Positions 35,196 to 44,038 of a stretch of 64,000 nucleotides of DNA are shown piece by piece. This stretch comes from CABMKH01 sp040797625. GTDB taxonomy: Bacteria; Bacillota; Clostridia; Tissierellales; Tissierellaceae. Made by a program: the position numbers and the translations under genes. The stretch lies in the NCBI GenBank assembly GCA_052067355.1, contig JBQHQH010000002.1, positions 1 to 64,000 of the forward strand, in the 5' to 3' direction. Each line of letters starts with the position of its first letter. Within the stretch, counting starts at the first letter, position 1. Under the pieces are notes generated by a model. The model made no database searches, was not told the origin of the DNA, and saw nothing but the letters and a program-made list of their open reading frames with translations.

Positions 35196-36395
35196 ATGAA
35201 TATTTTAGTAATCAATTGCGGAAGTTCTTCGCTAAAGTATCAGCTTATAGATATGGATGGTGAAGAGGTACTAGCAAAAGGATTAGTTGAAAGAATAGGA
35301 ATAGAAGGTTCAGTAATAAAACATGACACTACTGGAAAAGATAGAGTAGTAATTGAAGAACCTATGAAAGATCACAAGAGAGCCTTAGAACTAGTTCTTC
35401 AAGTAATAGTAGATGAAAAACATGGTGCTATAAAATCCATGGATGAAATTGGAGCTGTAGGCCATAGAGTAGTTCATGGTGGTGAAGAGTTTGCCAGTTC
35501 AGTAGTTATTGATGAAGCAGTTATGAAAGCTCTAGATAGATGTATTGAGTTAGCTCCATTACATAATCCACCAAATATTATGGGAATCGAAGCTTGTAGA
35601 GAATTGATGCCAGAAACACCAATGGTAGGAGTATTTGATACTGCTTTCCATCAAACTATACCAGCTGAAAACTATATCTATCCACTTCCATATGAATTTT
35701 ATGAAAAATATAAAGTTAGAAGATATGGTTTCCACGGAACTTCTCATAAATATGTATCTTTAAGAGCGGCAGAGATCTTAGGTAAAGATATAAAAGATTT
35801 AAATATTGTAACTTGCCATCTAGGAAATGGTTCTAGTGTAACAGCTGTTCAAGGTGGAAAATCTATAGATACTAGTATGGGCTTTACACCATTAGAAGGA
35901 CTTGCAATGGGGACTAGGTCTGGAGATATAGACCCTGCTATAATTCCATTTATTATGAATAAAGAGAATATGGATTTTGAAGATGTAAATGATCTATTAA
36001 ATAAGAAATCTGGAGTATTAGGTATCTCTGGAGTCAGCAGTGACTTTAGAGATTTGGAAGTTGCAGCTCAAGAGGGAAATGAAAGGGCACAATTAGCTCT
36101 AGATGTATTCTGCAATAGAGTTACTAAATATATTGCTGCATATGCTGCACAGATGTGTAGTATAGATGCCCTAGTATTTACTGCTGGAATAGGTGAAAAT
36201 TCTGCATCTATTAGAGAAAGAGTATGTGAAGGACTAGAATGTTTAAATATAATTATTGATAAAGAGTTAAATGATGTAAGAGGTAAAGAAGCCATAGTCA
36301 GCAAGGAATTAGGTGCTGTAAAGATTTTAGTTGTTCCAACTAATGAGGAGCTTATGATTGCAAGAGACACTTTAGAATTAGTTAGTGAGAGATAA
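35196..36395 (+). CDS. ackA: Acetate kinase
   Basis: AckA interconverts acetyl phosphate plus ADP and acetate plus ATP, the main ATP-yielding step of acetogenic fermentation. The 399-residue protein has VINCGSSSLKYQLID, GHRVVHGGEEF, VRRYGFHGTSHKYVS, CHLGNGSSVTAVQGG and FTAGIGENSASIRERV. ATG follows ATAGGAGGAATGTAA. No phosphotransacetylase (pta) gene is next to it; it appears monocistronic, since the next unit has its own strong promoter just after the ackA stop. Confidence 0.98.
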   Translation: MNILVINCGSSSLKYQLIDMDGEEVLAKGLVERIGIEGSVIKHDTTGKDRVVIEEPMKDHKRALELVLQVIVDEKHGAIKSMDEIGAVGHRVVHGGEEFASSVVIDEAVMKALDRCIELAPLHNPPNIMGIEACRELMPETPMVGVFDTAFHQTIPAENYIYPLPYEFYEKYKVRRYGFHGTSHKYVSLRAAEILGKDIKDLNIVTCHLGNGSSVTAVQGGKSIDTSMGFTPLEGLAMGTRSGDIDPAIIPFIMNKENMDFEDVNDLLNKKSGVLGISGVSSDFRDLEVAAQEGNERAQLALDVFCNRVTKYIAAYAAQMCSIDALVFTAGIGENSASIRERVCEGLECLNIIIDKELNDVRGKEAIVSKELGAVKILVVPTNEELMIARDTLELVSER

Positions 36396-36398
36396 TTC

Positions 36399-36427
36399 TT
36401 GACAAAATTATGCCTCCTTTATATAAT
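36399..36427 (+). promoter_or_regulatory. Consensus sigma-A promoter of yceD-rpmF
   Basis: TTGACA (36399-36404), exactly 17 bases, TATAAT (36422-36427): a perfect match to the vegetative consensus. It lies three bases after the ackA stop codon, 30 bases before the yceD start. Confidence 0.9.
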
Positions 36428-36456
36428 AATGTTTGTTAGTTTAAGAGGTGAAATCA

Positions 36457-36978
36457 ATGAATCTTGATTTATCAGCATTAATTGACAATACCCATAAGGT
36501 ATACCCCTTTAGTGGTGAGATATCAGATTATGAACTCGATAATCTAGCTCAAGGAATCAGGATATTTGGACCTATTAAATATAAAGGTAAAATATTTAGA
36601 TTGGAGGGGATTTATACCATAGATGTAGATATATGGTATAAATATGAATCAAGATGTGACCGATGTCTAGAGTCTATTATCAAAGAAGTAAAAACTTCAT
36701 TATCTGGCAAATTAGTAAATGATAGTGAATCATATAGAGAAGATGAAAAAGATGAATATGAGGACACTATTTATCATAATAATGGTTTTTTAAAATTAGA
36801 TGACTATATATTTATGGAAGTAGCTTCATCTTTACCTATGAAGTCATTATGTAGTGATGAATGTAAGGGACTTTGTCCTCAATGCGGTATAGACCTAAAC
36901 AAGGAGTCTTGTGATTGTTTGGATCATTTTATTGATCCAAGATTAGAAAAACTAAAAGATTTTATCGTGGAGGATTAA
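36457..36978 (+). CDS. YceD/DUF177-family protein
   Basis: YceD (DUF177) proteins occur next to rpmF across bacteria and are implicated in 23S rRNA accumulation or 50S assembly. The 173-residue protein has a central CDRCLESI segment and a C-terminal cysteine cluster (LCSDECKGLCPQCG, then SCDCLDHFIDPRLEKLK) typical of zinc-containing members. ATG 36457 follows AGAGGTGAAATCA; the in-frame GTG 36448 lies within that site. It is 13 bases from rpmF. Confidence 0.9.
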   Translation: MNLDLSALIDNTHKVYPFSGEISDYELDNLAQGIRIFGPIKYKGKIFRLEGIYTIDVDIWYKYESRCDRCLESIIKEVKTSLSGKLVNDSESYREDEKDEYEDTIYHNNGFLKLDDYIFMEVASSLPMKSLCSDECKGLCPQCGIDLNKESCDCLDHFIDPRLEKLKDFIVED

Positions 36979-36991
36979 GGAGGTGTTGTAA

Positions 36992-37174
36992 ATGGCAGTA
37001 CCAAAGAGAAAGACATCCAAAGCCAGAAGAGATAGAAGAAGAGCTTCTTCTTATAGACTAAATAGAGCTACTGTTTCAGAATGTCCGCAATGTCATGAAC
37101 CAAAGCTACCACATAGGGTTTGTAGATCATGTGGCTATTATAGGAACAGGGAAGTTATTGAAGTAGAACAATAA
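36992..37174 (+). CDS. rpmF: 50S ribosomal protein L32
   Basis: L32 of 60 residues, starting AVPKRKTSKARRDRRRA, with two CxxC pairs (CPQCHEPKLPHRVCRSCG), so the zinc-binding form. ATG follows AAGGAGGTGTTGTAA. It ends in a terminator that separates it from plsX. Confidence 0.97.
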   Translation: MAVPKRKTSKARRDRRRASSYRLNRATVSECPQCHEPKLPHRVCRSCGYYRNREVIEVEQ

Positions 37175-37176
37175 AA

Positions 37177-37213
37177 AGAGAAGATAGTGGGACCTCCTAC
37201 TATCTTCTTTTAA
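37177..37213 (+). terminator. Terminator after rpmF
   Basis: AGAAGATAGT (37179-37188) pairs with ACTATCTTCT (37199-37208), with inner GGA/TCC, followed by TTTTAATT. Confidence 0.8.
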
Positions 37214-37220
37214 TTAAATA

Positions 37221-37249
37221 TTGCATTTTTCTTTACTCTCGTATATATT
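37221..37249 (+). promoter_or_regulatory. Probable plsX-acpP promoter
   Basis: TTGCAT (37221-37226), 17 bases, TATATT (37244-37249), between the rpmF terminator and plsX. I see no FapR-type operator in this gap. Confidence 0.5.
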
Positions 37250-37285
37250 AAGTATCAACAATACAATTAAATTCGGGGGGATATT

Positions 37286-38293
37286 ATGAAGATCATAGTA
37301 GATGGTATGGGAGGAGATAATGCACCTGTAGAGATTGTAAAAGGGACTATAGATGCTGTCAATGAGTTTAATATTGATGCAATTATTGTGGGAAAAGAAG
37401 ATATAATCTATAGAGAGCTGGAGAAATATAATTATCCCAAGGATAGGGTTGAAGTACTAAATGCTGAAGATATCATAACCAATGAAGAAGATCCAGCTTT
37501 GGCAATTAGGAGAAAAAAGGACTCTTCTCTAGTAGTTGGCTGTAAAGCTTTGTCTGATGGAATGGGAGATGGATTTATTTCTGCGGGAAGTACTGGAGCT
37601 TTATTAGCAGGTGGATTATTTATTGTAAAGAGAATTAAAGGTATAGAAAGAGCTGCGTTGACATCTACATATCCTACTCTAGATGGGGTATCATTATTAG
37701 TAGATGCAGGTGCTAATGTGGATTGTAAGGCAGAATATCTACAACAATTTGGAATAATGGGTTCTATCTATATGGAAAAGGTCATGGGAGTTAAAGAGCC
37801 AAAGGTAGGTTTAGTAAATATTGGAGTTGAAGCTGGAAAGGGAAATCAAGCTTCAAAGGAAGCTTATGAACTATTGAATAGTGCAGATATTAATTTTATA
37901 GGTAATATAGAGGGGAGAACATTGCCTCAAGGAGAAGTAGATGTAATAGTAGCAGATGGTTTTGTTGGAAATGTCATATTAAAATTGACTGAAGGCTTTG
38001 CCATGACTATGTTGGATCACTTAAAGGAAATCTTTATGGAAAATTTGAGATCTAAAACTGGGGCTATGTTAGTAAAACCGGGTTTGAAATCCTTAAAGTC
38101 TAAGATGGACTATAGAGAATATGGTGGAGCACCTCTTTTAGGAACTAAGAAACCAGTTGTCAAAGCACATGGCAGCTCAGATGCTCTAGCTATAAAGAAT
38201 GCCATAAGACAGTTAATAAATTTTATTGAAAAAGATGTAATCAATATAATTGAAGAAAATATTAATAGAATAGAAAGTGATAATAAGAAATAG
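37286..38293 (+). CDS. plsX: Phosphate acyltransferase PlsX
   Basis: PlsX makes acyl-phosphate from acyl-ACP for glycerol-3-phosphate acylation by PlsY, starting phospholipid synthesis. The 335-residue protein has IVDGMGGDNAPVEIVKG, GFISAGSTGALLAGG, LLVDAGANVDCK, LVNIGVEAGKGN and ADGFVGNVILKLTEG. ATG follows GGGGGGATATT. It overlaps nothing but is ten bases from acpP. A fapR gene, often upstream in Bacillales, is absent. Confidence 0.97.
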   Translation: MKIIVDGMGGDNAPVEIVKGTIDAVNEFNIDAIIVGKEDIIYRELEKYNYPKDRVEVLNAEDIITNEEDPALAIRRKKDSSLVVGCKALSDGMGDGFISAGSTGALLAGGLFIVKRIKGIERAALTSTYPTLDGVSLLVDAGANVDCKAEYLQQFGIMGSIYMEKVMGVKEPKVGLVNIGVEAGKGNQASKEAYELLNSADINFIGNIEGRTLPQGEVDVIVADGFVGNVILKLTEGFAMTMLDHLKEIFMENLRSKTGAMLVKPGLKSLKSKMDYREYGGAPLLGTKKPVVKAHGSSDALAIKNAIRQLINFIEKDVINIIEENINRIESDNKK

Positions 38294-38303
38294 GAGGAAT
38301 ATT

Positions 38304-38543
38304 ATGATTTTAAACAAGGTAAAGGAAATAATAAGTGAACAATTCAATATTGATGAGGATGATCTAGAGCTAGATACATCTTTTAGAGATGATTTAAATG
38401 CTGATTCTCTAGACTTAGTAGAATTAGTTATGGGATTAGAAGATGAATTTGGTTTAGAAATTGGAGACGATGAAGTAGAATCTATAAAGACTATTGGAGA
38501 TGCAGTGGATTTCATTAAAAATGCATTAGATGAAGATATCTAA
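38304..38543 (+). CDS. acpP: Acyl carrier protein
   Basis: Small acidic four-helix protein of 79 residues that carries acyl chains on phosphopantetheine. The attachment serine is in DLNADSLDLVELVMGLE. ATG 38304 follows AGGAGGAATATT; the longer frame from 38277 would run through the plsX end. The stop codon lies within a large hairpin that precedes rnc. Confidence 0.97.
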   Translation: MILNKVKEIISEQFNIDEDDLELDTSFRDDLNADSLDLVELVMGLEDEFGLEIGDDEVESIKTIGDAVDFIKNALDEDI

Positions 38544-38572
38544 TAGGGGTTTTATATCCCTTATTAGATATC
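38535..38572 (+). other. 15-bp hairpin over the acpP stop, just upstream of rnc
   Basis: GATATCTAATAGGGG (38535-38549) pairs with CCCTTATTAGATATC (38558-38572) with a single G-U pair around an eight-base loop. No T tract follows. It lies 21 bases before the RNase III start codon and could be a processing site for that enzyme. Confidence 0.7.
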
Positions 38573-38593
38573 TTAATATTTGGAGGAATAATA

Positions 38594-39316
38594 ATGAAGG
38601 GAAATAACATAGAAAAAATAGATTTCAAAATTTTAGAGGGGAATTTAAATTACTCATTTAAGGATAAAAGACTGTTAAAAAAAGCTTTGACTCATAGTTC
38701 TTATGGCAATGAAAACAATATGAGAATAACTGAAAATAATGAGAGATTGGAATTTTTAGGAGATACAGTTTTGAACTTAATAGTAAGTCAGTATTTATAT
38801 AAAAAGTATCCAAACTATCCAGAAGGAGAATTGACAAAGATAAGAGCAAAGGTAGTATGTGAATCTTCCTTGGCCTATGCAGCACGAAGAATAGGTATAG
38901 GGGACTATCTTCTATTGGGAAAGGGAGAAGAGGCTACTGGCGGCAGAGATAGAGAGTCCATACTTGCTGATGCAATGGAAGCCATAGTGGGTGCTATTTA
39001 TATGGATAGTGATTTTGAGATTGCTAATGAGTTGTTATTGAATAACTTTGAAGACAGCATAGTAGATGCTGTGGCCAATGGTGATCTCTTTATTGACTAT
39101 AAGACTGAACTTCAAGAAAGATTACAGAAAAAAGGGAAGTCTAAGGTAGATTATGTAGTTATAAAGGAAGAAGGTCCGGATCATAATAAGATATTTTATA
39201 TGGATGTATGTGTAGATGAAAAAAGAATAGGTACTGGAATGGGAAGGAATAAAAAAGAGGCAGAACAGATGGCTGCCAAGGAAGCTCTGTTTATATTGGA
39301 GGGGTTTAATGAGTAA
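38594..39316 (+). CDS. rnc: Ribonuclease III
   Basis: RNase III cleaves double-stranded RNA in rRNA precursors and mRNAs. The 240-residue protein has the catalytic signature NERLEFLGDTVLNL, the second acidic site ADAMEAIVGAIYMD, and a C-terminal dsRNA-binding domain (about residues 165-238, YKTELQERLQKKGKSKVDY and GRNKKEAEQMAAKEAL). ATG follows TTGGAGGAATAATA. Gene order plsX-acpP-rnc-smc-ftsY is the classic one, here with one extra gene between rnc and smc. Confidence 0.97.
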   Translation: MKGNNIEKIDFKILEGNLNYSFKDKRLLKKALTHSSYGNENNMRITENNERLEFLGDTVLNLIVSQYLYKKYPNYPEGELTKIRAKVVCESSLAYAARRIGIGDYLLLGKGEEATGGRDRESILADAMEAIVGAIYMDSDFEIANELLLNNFEDSIVDAVANGDLFIDYKTELQERLQKKGKSKVDYVVIKEEGPDHNKIFYMDVCVDEKRIGTGMGRNKKEAEQMAAKEALFILEGFNE

Positions 39317-40391
39317 ACACTATATAATTCCAATATTTGTTCCTCACCTTGGATGTCCTCATGACTGTGTATTTTGTAATCAAAGAAAGATTGCAAGTTC
39401 TATCACTGATATTACTCCAGAAGATGTTGGAAATACTATAGAGGAATATTTAGGATATTTTAGACAAAATTCCTTTATTGAAGTAGCTTTCTATGGAGGA
39501 AGTTTTACGGCTATAGATATGGATATACAGAGTTCTCTTTTAAAGATACCATATGAGTATAAAAAAAGAGGAATTATTCATGAGATTAGACTATCGACTA
39601 GGCCAGATGCCATTGATGAAACAATCCTAAACAATCTAAATAGATATGATGTAGATACTATAGAATTGGGAGTACAGTCTATGGACAAGGAAGTCCTAGA
39701 TGCCAGTGGTAGAGGACATACTGTAGAAGATGTCTTTAAAGCTGTAGATTTAATAAAAAGCTTCGGATTTAAATTAGGGCTACAGATGATGATAGGACTA
39801 CCTAAAGATAACCTAAATAGGGATGTTAAAACAGCTATGGAATTTATAGATCTAAAGCCTGATTGTGTTCGAATATACCCTACATTAGTTATCAGAGATA
39901 CTTATTTAGAAAAGGAGCTCTATGCTGGTAGATATATGGCTCTTAAAATAGATGAGGCTATTAACATATCTACTATCTTACTTATGCTATTTTATTTGAA
40001 TAAGATAAATGTAATACGCGTAGGTCTACAAGTTACAGAAAACATACAGTTGGGAAAGGATGTAATAGATGGACCTTTTCATCCAGCCTTTAGGCAGTTA
40101 GTGGAAAGCAATGTCTATAGGGAAATTTTAACTTCTTATTTCAGTAAGATGGGAGTAGATACTGAAGGTAAGATATTGAAGATCACAGCCAATAAGAAGG
40201 CTATCTCCAGCATATCAGGTCAAAAGTCTTCTAATATTGAATATCTAGTTAGGAGATATGGATTTAAAAAAGTAAAAATATATGGAGATGATATTGATTT
40301 AACTCATATATGTGTTGAAATAGATGAACTTTATGATAAAATTGATTTAGATTTGTATATGAGATCCTATTTATCTGATTATATCTGGTGA
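39309..40391 (+). CDS. Elp3-like radical SAM protein without acetyltransferase domain
   Basis: Radical SAM enzyme of 360 residues with an unusual cluster motif spacing, CPHDCVFCNQ (C-x4-C-x2-C style), followed by FYGGSFTAID, STRPDAID, TIELGVQSMD and QMMIGLPKDN. These match the Elp3/YhcC-like family that acts on tRNA, but the GNAT domain of true Elp3 is missing, and the C-terminus is a short domain of its own. Substrate unknown. It overlaps rnc by eight bases, with ATG inside GGAGGGGTTTAATGAGT, so the two are translationally coupled. Its position between rnc and smc recurs in clostridia. Confidence 0.8.
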   Translation: MSKHYIIPIFVPHLGCPHDCVFCNQRKIASSITDITPEDVGNTIEEYLGYFRQNSFIEVAFYGGSFTAIDMDIQSSLLKIPYEYKKRGIIHEIRLSTRPDAIDETILNNLNRYDVDTIELGVQSMDKEVLDASGRGHTVEDVFKAVDLIKSFGFKLGLQMMIGLPKDNLNRDVKTAMEFIDLKPDCVRIYPTLVIRDTYLEKELYAGRYMALKIDEAINISTILLMLFYLNKINVIRVGLQVTENIQLGKDVIDGPFHPAFRQLVESNVYREILTSYFSKMGVDTEGKILKITANKKAISSISGQKSSNIEYLVRRYGFKKVKIYGDDIDLTHICVEIDELYDKIDLDLYMRSYLSDYIW

Positions 40392-40447
40392 CATCTACAA
40401 TCTTTAAATATATTTTTCTCTATGAAATTGACTAAGAGGTGTTTATT

Positions 40448-43400
40448 TTGTATCTAAAAAAACTTGAAATACAGGGATTTAAATCCTTTGCTGATAAGAC
40501 TGAAATTGAATTTAAAGATGATATCACTGCTATTATAGGACCTAATGGCAGCGGTAAGAGTAATATTTCTGATGCCATTAGATGGGTCTTAGGGGAACAA
40601 AGTGCTAAGAGCCTAAGAGGTAGCAAGATGGAGGATATTATATTTTCAGGAACTGATAAGAGAAGGGCTTTGGGGCTTGCAGAAGTTACCATATCCTTTG
40701 ATAATAAAGACAAGTTAATACCCGTAGATTATACTGAAGTTGCAGTGACTAGGAGAATGTTCCGTTCTGGAGAAAGTGAATTCTACATAAATAAAAATTC
40801 CTGTAGACTTAAAGATATACGTGAGTTGTTTATGGATACGGGAATTGGTAAAGAGGGATATTCTATTATTGGACAAGGTAGAATCGAAGAGATATTAAGT
40901 GACAGGCCTGAAGATAGAAGGGGAATCTTTGAAGAGGCGGCAGGCATTGTAAAGTATAAGACTAAAAAAATTGAAACAGAGAGAAAATTATCTAGTACAG
41001 AAGGAAATCTAGTTAGAATCAAAGATTTAATCCATGAAATAAGAAAACAATTTGAAACTCTAGAAGTAGAGGCGGAAAAAGCTACACAATTTACAGAACT
41101 ATATGAAGAGCTAAAGAGACTTGAAGTCAATCTATATATAAGAGAGATAGAAGATTTAAGAGAACAATTTGAAGACTTAAAGCTTCAGATTGAAAAAGAT
41201 AGTCAAGAGATTAAACTCATTGAAAACTCAAAGATAGGCATGGAAGATGAATTCAATCAATTAAAGGATAGTGTAGGAAAGATAGAAAAGAGTATAGAAG
41301 AATTTAGGAACAGTAGATTCGACTTACTTCAATCTCTAGAAAAGGATAAAAACCAGATGTCTTTATTTTCAGAGAAGGAAAACTTTTATAAGAAGGATAT
41401 GGAAAGATTAAATAGCGAAATAATTAAGCTAAAAGAATCCATATCTTTAATAGATGAAGAGATAGTGAAATCTAAGAATGAAGAACAAGATATTCATAAA
41501 GAATACAATGATCTATCTATAATATATGAAGAAAAAGGTCAGGAATTAAATAGGCTAAATGAAGAGATAGATTCAATGGAAGATGAATTGGAAAAGGAAA
41601 AGAGTGAAGTAGTTTCTATTTATAATGGGATATCTGATAAGCGAAGTCAGCTTAATAGTATAGACTCTTTTAATGACAATATAGATAAGCGTTTACTTCA
41701 GTTGAATAGGGAGATTGATTCTATTATTGAGGACAGAGATAGGATCAGCTTAGATTTAGAAAAAAGCACTGAAGAGGAAAAAGAGCTCAAAGAAGTTATG
41801 GGAAACTTGACTTTGGAAAGGTCAAAATATGAAAAGAGAGAGAGCGATCTAGAGTCATCATTAGATAAAAATTCAGAGGAGATAAAATCCATTCAGATTA
41901 AATTACAGGGAGTTATCTCTAGCTATAATCTATATAGAAATATGGAAGAAGGATATGAAGGCTACTATAGAAGTGTTAAAAATCTATTGAGTTCCATAAA
42001 GAGACTTAGATTAGATGACAAGGGATTTATAGGAGTAGTAGCAGAACTTCTAAAGGTAGATGAGCTATACGAAAAAGCCATTGATATTGCCTTAGGTTCT
42101 AGTCTTCAAAATATAGTCACAGAGTCAGAAAGAGATGCAAAGCGGATGATAGACTATTTAAAGAAGAATAATATGGGGAGAGTTACTTTTTTACCTTTAT
42201 CTGCTATAAAGGCAAATACTCTAAATATAGATACTAACTCTCTAAAGGACTTTGGAGTTCTAGGATTAGGACATGAATTGATAGACTATGATGTTAAATA
42301 TAAGAGATTATTTGAGCATCTATTGGGAAGAACTATCATTGTAGATAATATAGATAATGGAATTAGATTGGCTAACAGATTTAATCACATCTATAGGATA
42401 GTCACACTAGACGGAGATATATTAAATCCAGGTGGTTCTTTAACAGGAGGAAGTTATAATAACAATGCAATCAGCATTATAAGTAGAAAGAATAGAATTA
42501 AACAGCTTAAAGCTGAAATAGAGGAATTGAAGGAAGAATTAAATAGATTAGAAGATAAGAGGAATGATATCTCTTCTGAGTTTAAATTGCATAGAGAAGA
42601 TATGGAATCTCTAGAGAGAAAAATGAAGGAAATAGAATTGAGTATAATGCAACTGAACAATAGAAGGGATGCATCTTTAAATGAAAAAGTACGACTAAGT
42701 AGGGAAATGGATAAGAAGAATGAAGAGATAGATTCCTTAAAGGGAGAGGTAGATGGATTTAAGCTCAAGAAGGAAGAGTATGTTGAAGAATTGGGAAGAC
42801 TAGAAGAGGAATCTAGAATTACAAAGGACAATGTTGCATTATTAGCTAAAAATTTAAATGAAAAGAAAGTCTTTAAAGAAAATATAGTCAAGGAAGTTAC
42901 TGAACTCAAGATAAATTTAAATACAGTAGACAATAAATTGAAGAATATTCAGTTAGAGGTAGAGTCCAATCTATTGAAAAAGAAAGATATAGATACTTCT
43001 ATTATAGATAAGTCAAATATGATTAAAGATATTGAAGAAGATATTTTTAAAATTGGGCAAGAGAAACTTGCCTTAGTTGATAGAATAGAAAATAGAGAAG
43101 AAGAGGAAACAGATATTGCAAAGACCTTAGAGAATATGATAAGTGAAAAAGATGAGCTGATGGATAATTTTTATAGGAAACAAGAGGAGCTAAAGGTCAT
43201 CAATGATAGTTTAGGAAACTTAGAGAGAGAAAAAAATAAAAAGGATCTAAAACTTTCAAAATGCACATTACAGTTGGAGAATAAAAGTAGCAGATTGATG
43301 GAGGATTATCAATTAAGCTTTGAAGCGGCTAAAGAGTTAGAAGATCTATCTATAGACTTAACTGAAGCTAAGCCAAAGATTTCAAAACTTAAATCCAGTA

Positions 43401-44026
43401 TTAAGGAACTAGGAAATGTAAACTTAGGTGCTATAGAGGACTATAAGGAAGTAAAAGAGAGACTTAACTTTATTGAAACTCAACATGATGATTTAGTAGA
43501 TAGCAAGGCAAATTTAGAGAAGATAATAGATGATATGGAGAAGAAGATGAGAACTCAGTTTTTAGAATCCTTTAAGGAAATCAATGAGAACTTTGGGAAG
43601 GTGTTTTCCGTATTGTTTAATGGTGGAAAGGGTAGATTAGAATTAGATAGTGAAGATGATATATTGAATACTGGAATTGAGATAAAAGTTCAGCCACCAG
43701 GAAAAAAATTGCAAAATTTAAATCTGCTCTCAGGTGGGGAAAAATCATTAACTGCAGTTGCTCTGTTATTTGCCATATTAGAGACTAAACCATCACCATT
43801 CTGCATCTTAGATGAGATAGATGCAGCTTTAGATGATGCAAATATTGGAAGATATACAGATTATCTAAGGAAATTTAATAGTAATACTCAATTTATATTG
43901 ATAACCCATAGGAAGCCTACCATGGAAATATCTGATGTCTTATATGGAGTAACCATGGCAGAAGAAGGAGTCAGTAAATTGATTTCTGTAAAATTAAAGG
44001 ACAATATTGATGAGTTAGTAAGCTAG
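40448..44026 (+). CDS. smc: Chromosome segregation protein SMC
   Basis: SMC is the condensin ATPase that compacts and aligns bacterial chromosomes with ScpA and ScpB. The 1192-residue protein has Walker A GPNGSGKSNISDAIRWVLGE, a first coiled coil (about 165-500), the hinge (about 510-680, with ALGSSLQNIVTES and GGSLTGGSYNN), a second coiled coil, signature LSGGEKSLTAVALLFA and Walker B FCILDEIDAALDD. TTG 40448 gives the usual MYLKKLEIQGFKSFAD; GTG 40439 is inside AGAGGTG. It is followed by ftsY 12 bases downstream. Confidence 0.97.
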   Translation: MYLKKLEIQGFKSFADKTEIEFKDDITAIIGPNGSGKSNISDAIRWVLGEQSAKSLRGSKMEDIIFSGTDKRRALGLAEVTISFDNKDKLIPVDYTEVAVTRRMFRSGESEFYINKNSCRLKDIRELFMDTGIGKEGYSIIGQGRIEEILSDRPEDRRGIFEEAAGIVKYKTKKIETERKLSSTEGNLVRIKDLIHEIRKQFETLEVEAEKATQFTELYEELKRLEVNLYIREIEDLREQFEDLKLQIEKDSQEIKLIENSKIGMEDEFNQLKDSVGKIEKSIEEFRNSRFDLLQSLEKDKNQMSLFSEKENFYKKDMERLNSEIIKLKESISLIDEEIVKSKNEEQDIHKEYNDLSIIYEEKGQELNRLNEEIDSMEDELEKEKSEVVSIYNGISDKRSQLNSIDSFNDNIDKRLLQLNREIDSIIEDRDRISLDLEKSTEEEKELKEVMGNLTLERSKYEKRESDLESSLDKNSEEIKSIQIKLQGVISSYNLYRNMEEGYEGYYRSVKNLLSSIKRLRLDDKGFIGVVAELLKVDELYEKAIDIALGSSLQNIVTESERDAKRMIDYLKKNNMGRVTFLPLSAIKANTLNIDTNSLKDFGVLGLGHELIDYDVKYKRLFEHLLGRTIIVDNIDNGIRLANRFNHIYRIVTLDGDILNPGGSLTGGSYNNNAISIISRKNRIKQLKAEIEELKEELNRLEDKRNDISSEFKLHREDMESLERKMKEIELSIMQLNNRRDASLNEKVRLSREMDKKNEEIDSLKGEVDGFKLKKEEYVEELGRLEEESRITKDNVALLAKNLNEKKVFKENIVKEVTELKINLNTVDNKLKNIQLEVESNLLKKKDIDTSIIDKSNMIKDIEEDIFKIGQEKLALVDRIENREEEETDIAKTLENMISEKDELMDNFYRKQEELKVINDSLGNLEREKNKKDLKLSKCTLQLENKSSRLMEDYQLSFEAAKELEDLSIDLTEAKPKISKLKSSIKELGNVNLGAIEDYKEVKERLNFIETQHDDLVDSKANLEKIIDDMEKKMRTQFLESFKEINENFGKVFSVLFNGGKGRLELDSEDDILNTGIEIKVQPPGKKLQNLNLLSGGEKSLTAVALLFAILETKPSPFCILDEIDAALDDANIGRYTDYLRKFNSNTQFILITHRKPTMEISDVLYGVTMAEEGVSKLISVKLKDNIDELVS

Positions 44027-44038
44027 GAGGATGTTTAG

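Noticed and set aside
42454..42933. Minus-strand frame of 159 codons opposite smc
   Set aside because: Mirror of the Lys/Glu-rich coiled coil; the Ser/Leu/Phe-rich translation is an artefact.
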